Below, in pieces: positions 28,069-36,072 of a stretch of DNA of 64,000 nucleotides (positions within the stretch are counted from its first letter, which is position 1; each line of letters starts with the position of its first letter). The notes under the pieces were generated by a model. It did not search any database, was not told the origin of the DNA, and saw only the letters and a list, made by a program, of their open reading frames with translations. The position numbers were made by a program, and so were the translations under genes. The DNA is from JANRIG01 sp033765235 (GTDB lineage Bacteria; Bacteroidota; Bacteroidia; Cytophagales; UBA9547), in assembly GCA_033765235.1 (NCBI GenBank), contig JANRIG010000009.1, forward strand, positions 62,001 to 126,000, given 5' to 3'.

Positions 28069-29124
28069 GTGTTAAAATTTGTAGCGAAACGCATATTTTA
28101 TGGATTTTTTGTGTTGATAGGAGTCACAGTATCTGTTTTTTTTATATTTCATGCACTACCGGGCGACCCTGTAAGCATGATAGCCGGTCAACGTACAGAT
28201 GTATCTACCAAAGAAGCTATAATGAAAGATTTAGGTCTTGACAAGCCCCTCTTTAGCCAACTCAGCTACTACCTCAACGACCTCAGTTTTGTATCCATAC
28301 ATGAAGATACCCCACAAAATAGCCAAAAATATGACTATATTAAGATTTTAACGCTCCATCACAATGTATTGGTATGCAAATCGCCTTACCTGCGCCGGTC
28401 ATTTCAGTCAAACAAAAAAGTGACCGATATACTTTGGGAGCATATGGAAGGTACATTTTGGCTTGCCGTAGCATCTATGCTATTCGCCTCAGTATTTGGT
28501 GTAGTGATGGGTGTATTTGCTGCACTCAGGCAAAACACATGGGTAGACCACACACTTATAACTATTTCAGTAATAGGCATTTCTGCTCCATCATTTGTGG
28601 CTGCCATATTAGTAGCCATGGTCTTTGGGTACTATCTGGGCGAATATACCGGACTCAACATCACAGGGCAGCTATGGGTCACAGATTCTATATATGGAAG
28701 GCATTTGGAACTCAAAAACCTAATATTGCCCACCCTCACTCTTGGTCTCAGACCATTAGCCATCATAGTGCAGCTCACACGCAGCTCCATGATTGAGGTA
28801 CTTTCACAAGATTATATCCGCACCGCAAGAGCCAAAGGGCTCAAAAGTGTAGACATTATCTGGAAACATGCACTTAAAAATGCCATAAATCCTGTCATTA
28901 CAGCTGTATCAGGCTGGTTAGCATCTCTCATGGCGGGAGCATTTTTTATAGAATATATTTTCAACTGGAAAGGTATAGGCTTAGTCACCATCAAAGCCGT
29001 TGAAAATCTAGATTTTCCGGTGGTCATGGGGTCTACACTCATCATAGCTGTGGTGTTTATATTTGTAAACTTATTAGTAGATGTTTTATATGCATTAGTA
29101 GACCCTCGAGTGAGATTGGCATAA
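28069..29124 (+). CDS. OppB/DppB-type ABC transporter permease
   Basis: A 351-residue inner-membrane permease of peptide/nickel-type ABC importers, starting at GTG. The N-terminal GVTVSVFFIFHALPGDPV and the EAA-loop region DYIRTARAKGLKSVDIIWKHALKNA are diagnostic, as is the end LVDVLYALVDPRVRL. Between helices 1 and 2 there is a longer outer loop (about residues 72-120) than in E. coli OppB; I recall this as common in Bacteroidota. No second permease, ATPase or binding protein is adjacent, so the rest of the transporter must be encoded elsewhere. It follows the DoxX-type gene closely and may share its transcript. Confidence 0.88.
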   Translation: MLKFVAKRIFYGFFVLIGVTVSVFFIFHALPGDPVSMIAGQRTDVSTKEAIMKDLGLDKPLFSQLSYYLNDLSFVSIHEDTPQNSQKYDYIKILTLHHNVLVCKSPYLRRSFQSNKKVTDILWEHMEGTFWLAVASMLFASVFGVVMGVFAALRQNTWVDHTLITISVIGISAPSFVAAILVAMVFGYYLGEYTGLNITGQLWVTDSIYGRHLELKNLILPTLTLGLRPLAIIVQLTRSSMIEVLSQDYIRTARAKGLKSVDIIWKHALKNAINPVITAVSGWLASLMAGAFFIEYIFNWKGIGLVTIKAVENLDFPVVMGSTLIIAVVFIFVNLLVDVLYALVDPRVRLA

Positions 29125-29226
29125 ATTTTGATAATTAAATTACAATATATTACAGGTTAAAAATATCTTTACATAAAAAATATGATAATCAATAGTTACT
29201 TTTTATATAGTTAACAGTATATATCC

Positions 29227-29778
29227 ATGAAATTGTTTTTGAAGGATAGCGACATCATTTATAAAATAAGACAAGGCGATGAATCTGCCTTAGATTATTT
29301 ATATAAAAAAAATTACAAAATGATGGTGAACCTTATCTTGAAAAACAATGGCAGCGAAGATGAGGCCAAAGATATATATCAAGACGCCCTCATTATTTTC
29401 TGGCAAAAAGTAAAATCTGAGGAGTTGGTATTGACTTCAAAGATTAGCACGTTCTTATACAGTATTTGTCAAAACCTATGGCGTAAAGAGCTTGACCGCA
29501 AAAACAGGTATTCCAAAGAAGAAGCCGATGTAGCATATAGCGAAAACTACGACAGCAATGAAAAAATAAAAATAATTCATGACTGCCTCAACACATTGGG
29601 TGATGCATGCAAAAAAATATTGAGTTATTATTATTTTGACGAAATGACAATGAATGATATTGCCGAAATCATGGGATTTGCCAATGCAGATACTGCAAAA
29701 ACTAAAAAATATAAATGCAAACAAGAATTAGATAAATTAATAAAAACGAAGTTTAGCGAAAGCGATTTCTTAGAATAA
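29227..29778 (+). CDS. ECF-type RNA polymerase sigma factor
   Basis: A 183-residue sigma-70-family protein. Region 2 (about residues 14-80) includes DEAKDIYQDALIIFWQKV, which corresponds to regions 2.2-2.3. Region 4 (about 115-170) has the helix-turn-helix LSYYYFDEMTMNDIAEIMGF followed by a Lys-rich recognition helix. The spacer is short, as in ECF sigma factors. The next gene, 9 bases downstream, encodes a single-span membrane protein that looks like its anti-sigma partner. Genes under its control cannot be read from this window. Confidence 0.85.
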   Translation: MKLFLKDSDIIYKIRQGDESALDYLYKKNYKMMVNLILKNNGSEDEAKDIYQDALIIFWQKVKSEELVLTSKISTFLYSICQNLWRKELDRKNRYSKEEADVAYSENYDSNEKIKIIHDCLNTLGDACKKILSYYYFDEMTMNDIAEIMGFANADTAKTKKYKCKQELDKLIKTKFSESDFLE

Positions 29779-29787
29779 ACTAAAGGT

Positions 29788-30711
29788 ATGGACACCAACG
29801 ATATATCAGATAAAATTGAACTTTACGTCAGAGGCAAACTCTCTGCAGATGAGCATGCCTCCATGCAAAGTTTGATAAACAGCAATCCTGAAATAGCCAA
29901 AGAAGCAGCATTTCAAAAAACTGTGCTTGAAGGTATCAAAGCACACCGCGCAGCCATACTCAAATCAAGGCTCAATAACATAAACACTTCAACATTGCTC
30001 ACCAACAGCTACACTGCCCTCAAAATGGCATCGGTGGTAGTGGCATCTGCAGGTCTCGGATTAGGCGCATACTACTTTGTAGATAGCATGATTGAAAAAA
30101 ATGAGGTCTCCAATAATATCATAGTCAAACAAGTATATGCAAACGACAGCAAGCAGCAGATAGTATCAGCTGCTGCCAAAGAATCTGCAAAGCCTACAAG
30201 GGCAGTGACAGATGAAGCGCAACCCTCACTCAAAAACGCAGAAATATCTGCTACAGAAACTAAGAAGATAAAAGAAACAAAGAAAATTGCGAAAAAAGAA
30301 GGTTTCTTCAAAAAATGGTCTATTTTCAAAAAATCCAAAGAACCCATTCTCGACAATTCAGATGCAGACGCTCCCATGCTGTCCAATGCTGATAATATTG
30401 ACAGCAAAATAGAAACCGGACATGCAGCAGGCAAAGTAAAAACATCAGACGTGGATATCAAAGCCATACACGACGGCAGCCACAACTTTCACTACAAACT
30501 CACAGACCATGTGCTGTACCTGTATGGAGACTTTGACAAATCTCCTTATGAGATACTTGAGTTTAACAAAACCAAAGGACAAAAAATGTACCTTTATTAT
30601 GATGAGAATTATTATGAAATGAATAATAATACCTCAGACATAACCAAGCTCAAAAAGCTCACCAAAAAGAACCTCGTAGAGCAGCTCAATGAAGCTAGAA
30701 TAGTGCACTAA
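29788..30711 (+). CDS. probable membrane anti-sigma factor
   Basis: A 307-residue protein. The N-terminal ~70 residues (DKIELYVRGKLSADEHASMQ ... NPEIAKEAAFQ) resemble the cytoplasmic part of Bacteroidota anti-sigma proteins. One membrane helix lies at about 77-97. The rest is a Lys/Ala/Ser-rich linker (about 110-210) and a small C-terminal domain with HNFHYKLTDHVLYLYGDF and LYYDENYYEMNNN. No zinc-binding HxxxCxxC is present. The role is inferred from the gene order (sigma factor, then single-span protein, 9 bases apart); the periplasmic domain would be the sensor. Confidence 0.6.
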   Translation: MDTNDISDKIELYVRGKLSADEHASMQSLINSNPEIAKEAAFQKTVLEGIKAHRAAILKSRLNNINTSTLLTNSYTALKMASVVVASAGLGLGAYYFVDSMIEKNEVSNNIIVKQVYANDSKQQIVSAAAKESAKPTRAVTDEAQPSLKNAEISATETKKIKETKKIAKKEGFFKKWSIFKKSKEPILDNSDADAPMLSNADNIDSKIETGHAAGKVKTSDVDIKAIHDGSHNFHYKLTDHVLYLYGDFDKSPYEILEFNKTKGQKMYLYYDENYYEMNNNTSDITKLKKLTKKNLVEQLNEARIVH

Positions 30712-30764
30712 TAATTATGTGTTAGCCAACCATTATATTATTTTGCTATCATTGTAAGATAAAT

Positions 30765-31400
30765 ATGCAAAATAATATAGACGCACTCATATTTGACCTT
30801 GACGGCACACTATGGGATGCAAATAATACTTACTTAAATGCATGGAATACCATTATGCAAGACTCTGAGCACAAGCTCAGTATGACCATTGAAGACATGC
30901 AAAGCGTGATGGGTTGGGAGCAAAAAGCCGCTTGGAATAAACTATTTCCACATCTTGCAGACAGTGATTGGAAACCCATTGCCCAAAATATAGATATATT
31001 ACAAGTACAATTGGCTGCCACACAAGGTGGTATCCTTTATAAAGATGTGGCACAATATATTCCTCCATTGAGCCAAAAATATTCACTCCATATAGTGAGC
31101 AACTGCCCTGAGGCACTTATACCCGCATTTTACAAATATTCAGGACTCCAATCTTATTTTACTGACTATGAAGAGCATGGCCGAACCAAACTCTCAAAAT
31201 CTGAAAACATAAAACTTATCATACAAAGAAATAACATAAAAAATGCCATATACATTGGCGATACCGAAAGTGACAGAAAACACGCCACACTTGCCGGACT
31301 ACCTTTTGTATATATGACCTATGGGTTTGGCAAATTGACACAGCCACCTTATCTCAAGTTTGATACATTTGCTGAATTGGCTTTATATTTTTTGCCATAA
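30765..31400 (+). CDS. HAD-superfamily phosphatase
   Basis: A 211-residue HAD hydrolase of the phosphoglycolate-phosphatase-like type. Motif I is FDLDGTLWD with nucleophile Asp11 and acid/base Asp13; motif II Ser/Thr lies in HIVSNCPE; motif III Lys is in GRTKLSKSENIKLI; motif IV is YIGDTESDRKHA. A helical cap lies between motifs I and II. Likely substrates are small phosphate esters; the true one is unknown. It is preceded by a 53-base gap from the anti-sigma gene and may or may not belong to that unit. Confidence 0.85.
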   Translation: MQNNIDALIFDLDGTLWDANNTYLNAWNTIMQDSEHKLSMTIEDMQSVMGWEQKAAWNKLFPHLADSDWKPIAQNIDILQVQLAATQGGILYKDVAQYIPPLSQKYSLHIVSNCPEALIPAFYKYSGLQSYFTDYEEHGRTKLSKSENIKLIIQRNNIKNAIYIGDTESDRKHATLAGLPFVYMTYGFGKLTQPPYLKFDTFAELALYFLP

Positions 31401-31498
31401 GTATTTAAGCAACCACCCCATCAAAGCACTACAATTGCTAACAGCTCCCATGGTGATTTTATTTATTCATCTTTTAAAATAAGATTTTTTGCACATAT

Positions 31499-31529
31499 TT
31501 TGCAACTAAAAAAGTATTATCTATATTTC
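31499..31529 (+). promoter_or_regulatory. promoter of sucC
   Basis: TTTG at 31499-31502 and TATATTTC at 31522-31529 are separated by 19 bases, the canonical Bacteroidota arrangement with a single mismatch at the last -7 position. A transcript would begin near 31535, leaving a leader of about 45 bases before the ATG at 31580. Confidence 0.6.
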
Positions 31530-31579
31530 GCACAATTATTATATCATCCATCAAATAAGCGTATCAAAGCCTCAATAAT

Positions 31580-32794
31580 ATGAATATACATGAATATCAG
31601 GCAAAAGACCTATTAAAATCTTACGGAGTAAAAATAGGCGAAGGCATCATGGCAGAGACTCCTGCACAGGCAGTAGAGGCAGCTGCAAAGCTCACCGAAA
31701 TCACCGGCAGCAAACTTTGGGTGGTAAAGGCACAGATACATGCCGGAGGCAGAGGCAAAGGCAAAATCAAAGGTACTGAAAACAGAGGTGTAATGCTTGC
31801 TAAAACATTGGATGAGGTTAAAGAAAAAGCTTCGCAAATATTGGGGGGCACATTAGTCACCATACAGACAGGTCCTGAAGGTAAATTAGTAAACAAAGTA
31901 TTGGTAGCTGCTGATGTGTACTACTCCGGGCTCACACAGCCAAAAGAATACTACCTGAGCATATTGCTTGACCGTGCCAAAGGGCGCAACGTCATCATTA
32001 CCAGTACCGAAGGAGGCATGGACATAGAGTCTGTAGCAGAGCACACTCCCGATAAAATATATAAAGAATGGATAGATCCTATGGTAGGTTTGCAGCCATT
32101 TCAGGCACGCAAAATAGCCTTTAACCTCGGACTCACAGGCAATGCCATGAAAGAAATGGTAACTTTTGTGACTAAACTGTACAACTGCTATCTAAAATCA
32201 GATGCCGCCATGGTAGAGATAAACCCCATGCTCAAAACATCTGACGAACAGATACTTGCCGTAGATGCCAAAGTATCTTTTGATGACAATGCTCTGTATA
32301 AGCACCCCGAGCTACTCGCCATGCGCGACATTACCGAAGAAGACCCCCTTGAAGTAGAAGCTGGCGAAAACAACCTCAACTATGTAAAACTTGATGGCAA
32401 TGTAGGCTGCATGGTAAACGGTGCAGGGCTTGCAATGGCTACTATGGATATCATTAAACTTTCGGGCGGCGAACCTGCCAACTTCCTTGATGTAGGCGGC
32501 GGTGCCAATGCCAAAACAGTAGAGGCAGGCTTCCGTATCATTCTTAAAGACCCTAATGTGAAAGCTATACTCATTAACATATTCGGTGGTATAGTACGCT
32601 GCGACAGGGTGGCAAACGGCGTAGTAGAAGCTTATAAATCTATAGGAAACATAAGCATACCTATCATAGTAAGGCTGCAAGGCACCAATGCAGAGGAAGG
32701 TGCCAAAGTGATAAACGACTCAGGGCTCAAAGTAAAGTCTGCAGTGATACTTAAAGATGCTGCCAAACTTGTAAATGAAGCTATTGCTAAATAA
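31580..32794 (+). CDS. sucC: succinate--CoA ligase beta subunit
   Basis: A 404-residue ATP-grasp protein of the citric acid cycle that makes ATP or GTP from succinyl-CoA with the alpha subunit SucD. MNIHEYQAKDLLKSYGVK is the universal start, VKAQIHAGGRGKGK is the nucleotide-binding strand-loop, VEINPML carries metal ligands, and VNGAGLAMATMDIIKL and LDVGGGANA belong to the C-terminal CoA-ligase domain. sucD is not next to it; instead a 35-codon frame and a tRNA follow. Length and motifs are intact. Confidence 0.95.
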   Translation: MNIHEYQAKDLLKSYGVKIGEGIMAETPAQAVEAAAKLTEITGSKLWVVKAQIHAGGRGKGKIKGTENRGVMLAKTLDEVKEKASQILGGTLVTIQTGPEGKLVNKVLVAADVYYSGLTQPKEYYLSILLDRAKGRNVIITSTEGGMDIESVAEHTPDKIYKEWIDPMVGLQPFQARKIAFNLGLTGNAMKEMVTFVTKLYNCYLKSDAAMVEINPMLKTSDEQILAVDAKVSFDDNALYKHPELLAMRDITEEDPLEVEAGENNLNYVKLDGNVGCMVNGAGLAMATMDIIKLSGGEPANFLDVGGGANAKTVEAGFRIILKDPNVKAILINIFGGIVRCDRVANGVVEAYKSIGNISIPIIVRLQGTNAEEGAKVINDSGLKVKSAVILKDAAKLVNEAIAK

Positions 32795-32830
32795 TAAATA
32801 TTAATGAAACGAATATAAATATTCAGAAAA

Positions 32831-32938
32831 ATGGGAATGTTAGGACTTATCTTATTTCTTTTTGTACTCACCATAGTATCGCCGTGGATACTGCCCAACA
32901 GGCTTTGGAGCAAAAACCCGCACGATATCAAAGGGTAA
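32831..32938 (+). CDS. 35-residue putative membrane peptide
   Basis: An ATG-started frame encoding 35 residues: MGMLGLILFLFVLTIVSPW forms one membrane helix, followed by a short polar tail (PNRLWSKNPHDIKG). It lies 36 bases after the sucC stop and ends 17 bases before the tRNA. The clean hydrophobic helix, the Pro-Trp boundary and the basic tail make it more convincing than a chance frame, but only conservation in related genomes would establish that it is a gene. Confidence 0.4.
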   Translation: MGMLGLILFLFVLTIVSPWILPNRLWSKNPHDIKG

Positions 32939-32955
32939 TCATACTACTGCATCAG

Positions 32956-33028
32956 GCACTCATAGTTCAACTGGATAGAATTTCAGATTCCGGTTCTGGA
33001 GATAGGGGTTCGACTCCCTTTGGGTGCA
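32956..33028 (+). tRNA. tRNA-Arg (anticodon CCG)
   Basis: A 73-base cloverleaf. The acceptor arms GCACTCA and TGGGTGC pair fully with one G-T, the D-stem is GTTC/GAAT, the anticodon stem TCAGA/TCTGG, the loop TTCCGGT with anticodon CCG at 32990-32992, and the T-arm AGGGG-TTCGACT-CCCTT. The discriminator base is A, and CCA is not encoded. It reads the CGG arginine codon. It lies in the space between sucC and the convergent LolA-like gene. Confidence 0.93.
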
Positions 33029-33101
33029 CATAGGTGTATATATGCTCCTACAGAAATTTATTATTAAATTTTATTACTAATAATCCTCGCCTTTGCAATC
33101 C

Positions 33102-33118
33102 CTCAAAATTGTTTTGAG
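33102..33118 (+). terminator. possible terminator after tRNA-Arg
   Basis: CTCAAAA and TTTTGAG form a 7-base stem with a TTG loop, followed by a T-rich stretch from 33121. The A-T-rich stem is weak, but the position between the tRNA and the convergent gene fits termination. Confidence 0.4.
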
Positions 33119-33133
33119 CAATTATTTTTGTGT

Positions 33134-33877
33134 TTATTTATTCCTCCAGTGTTTCGTACCAAAATATTTAGCGTCAAATATTTGCAGGTCAAGTTTGCCA
33201 TTGGCTTTCACCTCTGCATAATGCTCTTTTTTTATCATACGACCTTTTACATATATCTCTACGCGCTCCTCTACCCAGGCTTTGTCCACTTTGGCATGCT
33301 CTAAAAAATGTTGGTCTTCAAATTGCCCATCTTCAAGGTCGTAATTTATGTTGCGCACTATGTATAACTCTTCTTTATCAATCCAAAATTGGGGTTTGGT
33401 TTCATCTCCTTTGTCAGCACCTACTACATAGGCAGGTTTGTTTTTCCAAGTATCTTCTCTGAATTTTGTGAGGTCGTACCCTGCTTTTTTTAGTTCGCTT
33501 ATAGCTTCCTCTACAGGCATAAAATATATATCGCCGGTGAGTAGCATGATATCGTCCACTGCATATTTTTTTGATTTTAGTACGCCTTTTTCATATATGT
33601 ACATGGTGTCATTGGCTATGATATAGCCATCTTTGCCGGGCACAGGACCAAAGTCATTTCTAAACCTGCCCGGATAGTGAAATGCCTCAAAAGACATGTG
33701 ATGTTTTATTTTGCCGTCTTCTGCTATCTCCTGATTTAGCTGTATGAATGTGATATTTTCGTTAAAATTTTTATAATATTTTTTGTGCATTTCTCTGATG
33801 AGTGTTTCACTGTTGGTAATTTTTTCAGATGGGATTAGCATCAGCAATAATATGCCAATTATGTATAACAATTTCAT
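33134..33877 (-). CDS. LolA-like periplasmic lipoprotein-carrier-fold protein
   Basis: A 247-residue protein with an N-terminal signal peptide (about 17 residues, KLLYIIGILLLMLIP). The mature part has the features of the LolA/LolB half-barrel fold: an early amphipathic helix, FEAFHYPGRFRNDFGP, then a strand series ending in QFWIDKEELYIVRN. Members often assist lipoprotein sorting or sense lipids, but this subgroup is uncharacterised. Its start overlaps the stop of the S41 peptidase gene by 4 bases, so the two are probably made together. Confidence 0.65.
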   Translation of the reverse strand: MKLLYIIGILLLMLIPSEKITNSETLIREMHKKYYKNFNENITFIQLNQEIAEDGKIKHHMSFEAFHYPGRFRNDFGPVPGKDGYIIANDTMYIYEKGVLKSKKYAVDDIMLLTGDIYFMPVEEAISELKKAGYDLTKFREDTWKNKPAYVVGADKGDETKPQFWIDKEELYIVRNINYDLEDGQFEDQHFLEHAKVDKAWVEERVEIYVKGRMIKKEHYAEVKANGKLDLQIFDAKYFGTKHWRNK

Positions 33878-35247
33878 AATCTACGATTTAATATGGAAAT
33901 TTTTGGAATAAATGACCTTAATAATGGATGGTTAGGTTGCAACACAGGTGCTTCTGCGCGCATATTTGACTTTAGGTGATTGCCTGTTTTAATATAATAA
34001 AGTGCACTTTGCAGGCACACCTCATTGGTATCGCCAAAGTCATGCTCTACATCGTCGTATGCAAAGTGATTGGGTTTTATGCCAAAGTAATATTTGCCTT
34101 CGCTTTTGCTGTTGAACAGTTCTACAATGATAGGAAATATGCTCTTGTCTTCGTAGGTAAACTCTATGGAGCCTACCGGCTTGCCATAGGTGACACCGCC
34201 TATTTGCACCACACTCATAAAAGGTTTCAGCCCGTTGATAACCAGCTCGCTGGCAGAGGCTGTCTCATCTGTTGTGAGTATGATTACACGGCTGAGGGCA
34301 AGGCCTGTGAGCGTAGTAAACTTTTCATCGAGATTTTCGCCCGATTGGGCAAATTCTGCGTTGATGTCTGCATTAAATGATTGTTTTACAAATATTTGGT
34401 CTTTTACTTTGCTGCCACCTATGTAGGTAGCCAGCTCGTTGGCCACGGTGATGTATCCGCCTGTATTATATCTGAGGTCGAGTATGACCTCGTCCACATT
34501 ATTGGATTTGAAATAGTCAAAAACCTCTTTTACATGCTCCGAAGCCTTGCCTACAAAACTGTAAAAAACAAAATGACCTATCTTTTTGCCATATTTTTGA
34601 TATATATTTTTGTAAATAACATTGTTCACATCATATTTTTTGGCTATAAGTGACGGACTGCGGGCAGTATCATTTTGTACAATATCCATAGTATAGCTCG
34701 ATAGCGACATTACATTGCCTATATCATTGTTTCTCAGCAGCTTGTCTATATCTTGTCCATTTATTTTATTTACCAAAGCTCCTCTTTTGATACCTGCATT
34801 GGCTGCCGGGGAGTTGGGCAGCACATACGATACTCGCACTCTATTTTCATTGTCGAGCTTGAGGCGATAGCCCATATCAGTGCTTTGACCTTCGCCAAAC
34901 ACCTGATCCACTACAGAGGCATCAATCAGGAATGTATAACGGTCGTTTTCTGTATATATTAGTTCATTGAGCAGTGCCTCACCATCTTTGTATTGGGTGT
35001 AGTCTACAGATTTTACATAATTATTCCACAGGTAATATATTTTCATCACATTATACACTGCTTGGTTAAAGCATTTGTAAGATTTTTGCATGGCATTGAT
35101 AGAATCTGGAGCTATGAGTGTGGCATCATAAGTACACGAGGTAGCATTGTCACCTGTAGGCACAGGCTTTACCTCGCCTCCGCATGAGTATAGCAGCAAC
35201 GCTATCAGTAGTATATATGTGGCTCTGATAATTAACAAGTGATACAT
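33874..35247 (-). CDS. S41-family peptidase, lipoprotein
   Basis: A 457-residue C-terminal-processing-type protease. The N-terminus is a lipoprotein signal (LLIALLLYSCGG, lipobox Cys about residue 22). A PDZ domain spans about residues 100-200 (MGYRLKLDNENRVRVSYVLP, AANAGIKRGALVNKINGQ) and the S41 catalytic domain follows, with LDLRYNTGGYI and the serine-bearing TDETASASELVINGL. The expected Lys can be placed only tentatively. It is probably anchored to the outer membrane and processes envelope proteins. It is divergent from hsp20 across an exactly 300-base regulatory gap. Confidence 0.85.
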   Translation of the reverse strand: MYHLLIIRATYILLIALLLYSCGGEVKPVPTGDNATSCTYDATLIAPDSINAMQKSYKCFNQAVYNVMKIYYLWNNYVKSVDYTQYKDGEALLNELIYTENDRYTFLIDASVVDQVFGEGQSTDMGYRLKLDNENRVRVSYVLPNSPAANAGIKRGALVNKINGQDIDKLLRNNDIGNVMSLSSYTMDIVQNDTARSPSLIAKKYDVNNVIYKNIYQKYGKKIGHFVFYSFVGKASEHVKEVFDYFKSNNVDEVILDLRYNTGGYITVANELATYIGGSKVKDQIFVKQSFNADINAEFAQSGENLDEKFTTLTGLALSRVIILTTDETASASELVINGLKPFMSVVQIGGVTYGKPVGSIEFTYEDKSIFPIIVELFNSKSEGKYYFGIKPNHFAYDDVEHDFGDTNEVCLQSALYYIKTGNHLKSNMRAEAPVLQPNHPLLRSFIPKISILNRRL

Positions 35248-35282
35248 TTTTCAAAAATATAAATAAGTTTCAAACAATGGTA

Positions 35283-35290
35283 CAAATATA
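35283..35290 (-). promoter_or_regulatory. -7 box of the S41 peptidase gene
   Basis: On the minus strand this reads TATATTTG, an exact match, 35 bases before the start codon. No TTTG -33 box is seen; instead the region that would contain it holds the palindromes at 35304-35330, which may indicate an activator- or repressor-controlled promoter. Confidence 0.5.
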
Positions 35291-35303
35291 GAATATTTTA
35301 ACC

Positions 35304-35330
35304 CACTGATATCAGTGCAGCATTCTGCAC
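35304..35330. promoter_or_regulatory. two overlapping palindromes upstream of the S41 gene
   Basis: CACTGATATCAGTG (35304-35317) is a perfect 14-base palindrome. Overlapping its right end, GTGCAG-CATT-CTGCAC (35315-35330) is a perfect 6-base-arm inverted repeat. They sit 14 bases upstream of the S41 -7 box on the minus strand, at the place of the missing -33 element, so a regulator-binding site is likely. Confidence 0.5.
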
Positions 35331-35415
35331 AATAATTATCCATAAATAATGCCTTAGAATTTGGAGTTATTATTCACTAAAAGCAAGACTATACTGCCAT
35401 AAAAGCGCGAATAAA

Positions 35416-35470
35416 TGACATTTTGTCATTTTTTGCGTATATTGCTAATGGCAAATACGACATTTTGTCG
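35416..35470. promoter_or_regulatory. twin palindromic operator of hsp20
   Basis: TGACATTTTGTCA (35416-35428) and CGACATTTTGTCG (35458-35470) are both perfect inverted repeats with the shared 11-base core GACATTTTGTC. Their centres are 42 bases apart, four helical turns. The second covers the -33 TTTG of the hsp20 promoter. This is the arrangement of a repressor that binds two sites on one DNA face. It does not match the CIRCE element. Confidence 0.65.
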
Positions 35471-35496
35471 CTATTATTATACTTGGTATAGATTTG
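35464..35496 (+). promoter_or_regulatory. promoter of hsp20
   Basis: TTTG (35464-35467) and TAGATTTG (35489-35496) are exact -33 and -7 matches with a 21-base spacer. A transcript would start near 35501, leaving a leader of about 47 bases before the ATG at 35548. Confidence 0.6.
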
Positions 35497-35547
35497 GTAT
35501 TACAGCGTGCATATTAATTTATGTTTCACCTTTAAACTTTATATATT

Positions 35548-35973
35548 ATGTCACTTATCAAATATAATCCAGTATTGGCACCCACCAGGTTTGCCGGACT
35601 ATTCGACCGCTTGTTTAGCGATTCATATCTTGAATCGAACCATTTGAAATTTTCGCCCGAGGTAGACCTCATAGAAAAAGAAAACAGCTATGAAATACAT
35701 GCAGCACTACCAGGTATCAAAAAAGAAGATATCAATGTAGAAATTGCAGATGGTATGATCACCCTCAGTGGCGAACGCAAAATATCTAACGAGAAAAAAG
35801 ATACTAAATACCATGTATTGGAAACCCAATATGGCCACTTTAGCCGCAGCTTTTACCTGCCTGACAATGTAAATGCAGATAAAATAAATGCCGAATTCGA
35901 GAGCGGCATATTGGTAGTCACTGTACCCAAAGACAATACAAAACCTGCAAAAACAAAAATACAGGTAAAATAA
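35548..35973 (+). CDS. Hsp20/alpha-crystallin small heat-shock protein
   Basis: A 141-residue small heat-shock protein. After an N-terminal arm with LFDRLFSDSY, the alpha-crystallin domain runs from FSPEVDLIEKENSYEIHAAL to GILVVTVPK, including LPGIKKEDINVEI and the A/GxLxVxxPK-type end; a short tail carries an I-x-V pair (IQV) at the extreme C-terminus. It holds unfolding proteins as an ATP-independent chaperone. It has its own promoter with a twin palindromic operator, and a strong hairpin follows the stop. A DegP-type protease gene comes next. Confidence 0.92.
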   Translation: MSLIKYNPVLAPTRFAGLFDRLFSDSYLESNHLKFSPEVDLIEKENSYEIHAALPGIKKEDINVEIADGMITLSGERKISNEKKDTKYHVLETQYGHFSRSFYLPDNVNADKINAEFESGILVVTVPKDNTKPAKTKIQVK

Positions 35974-35991
35974 GTTGTATATTCACATAAT

Positions 35992-36035
35992 AATATTTCA
36001 CCACGGCATACGTTATGTGCTGTGGTGAATATTTT
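35992..36035 (+). terminator. terminator after hsp20
   Basis: A long hairpin: TTCACCAC (ending at 36004) pairs with GTGGTGAA (36022-36029), extended by AATAT/ATATT across one bulged T, with a 17-base loop that can fold again. A T-rich run (TATTTT) ends at 36035. It separates hsp20 from the protease gene and shows that the latter starts downstream, at 36073. Confidence 0.65.
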
Positions 36036-36072
36036 AATAAAATCATATCCAATAAATATAATCTTGCAAACC

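Noticed and set aside
36022..36072. Upstream start for the DegP-type protease
   Set aside because: The stretch is the right arm and tail of the hsp20 terminator, and the residues do not form a signal peptide.
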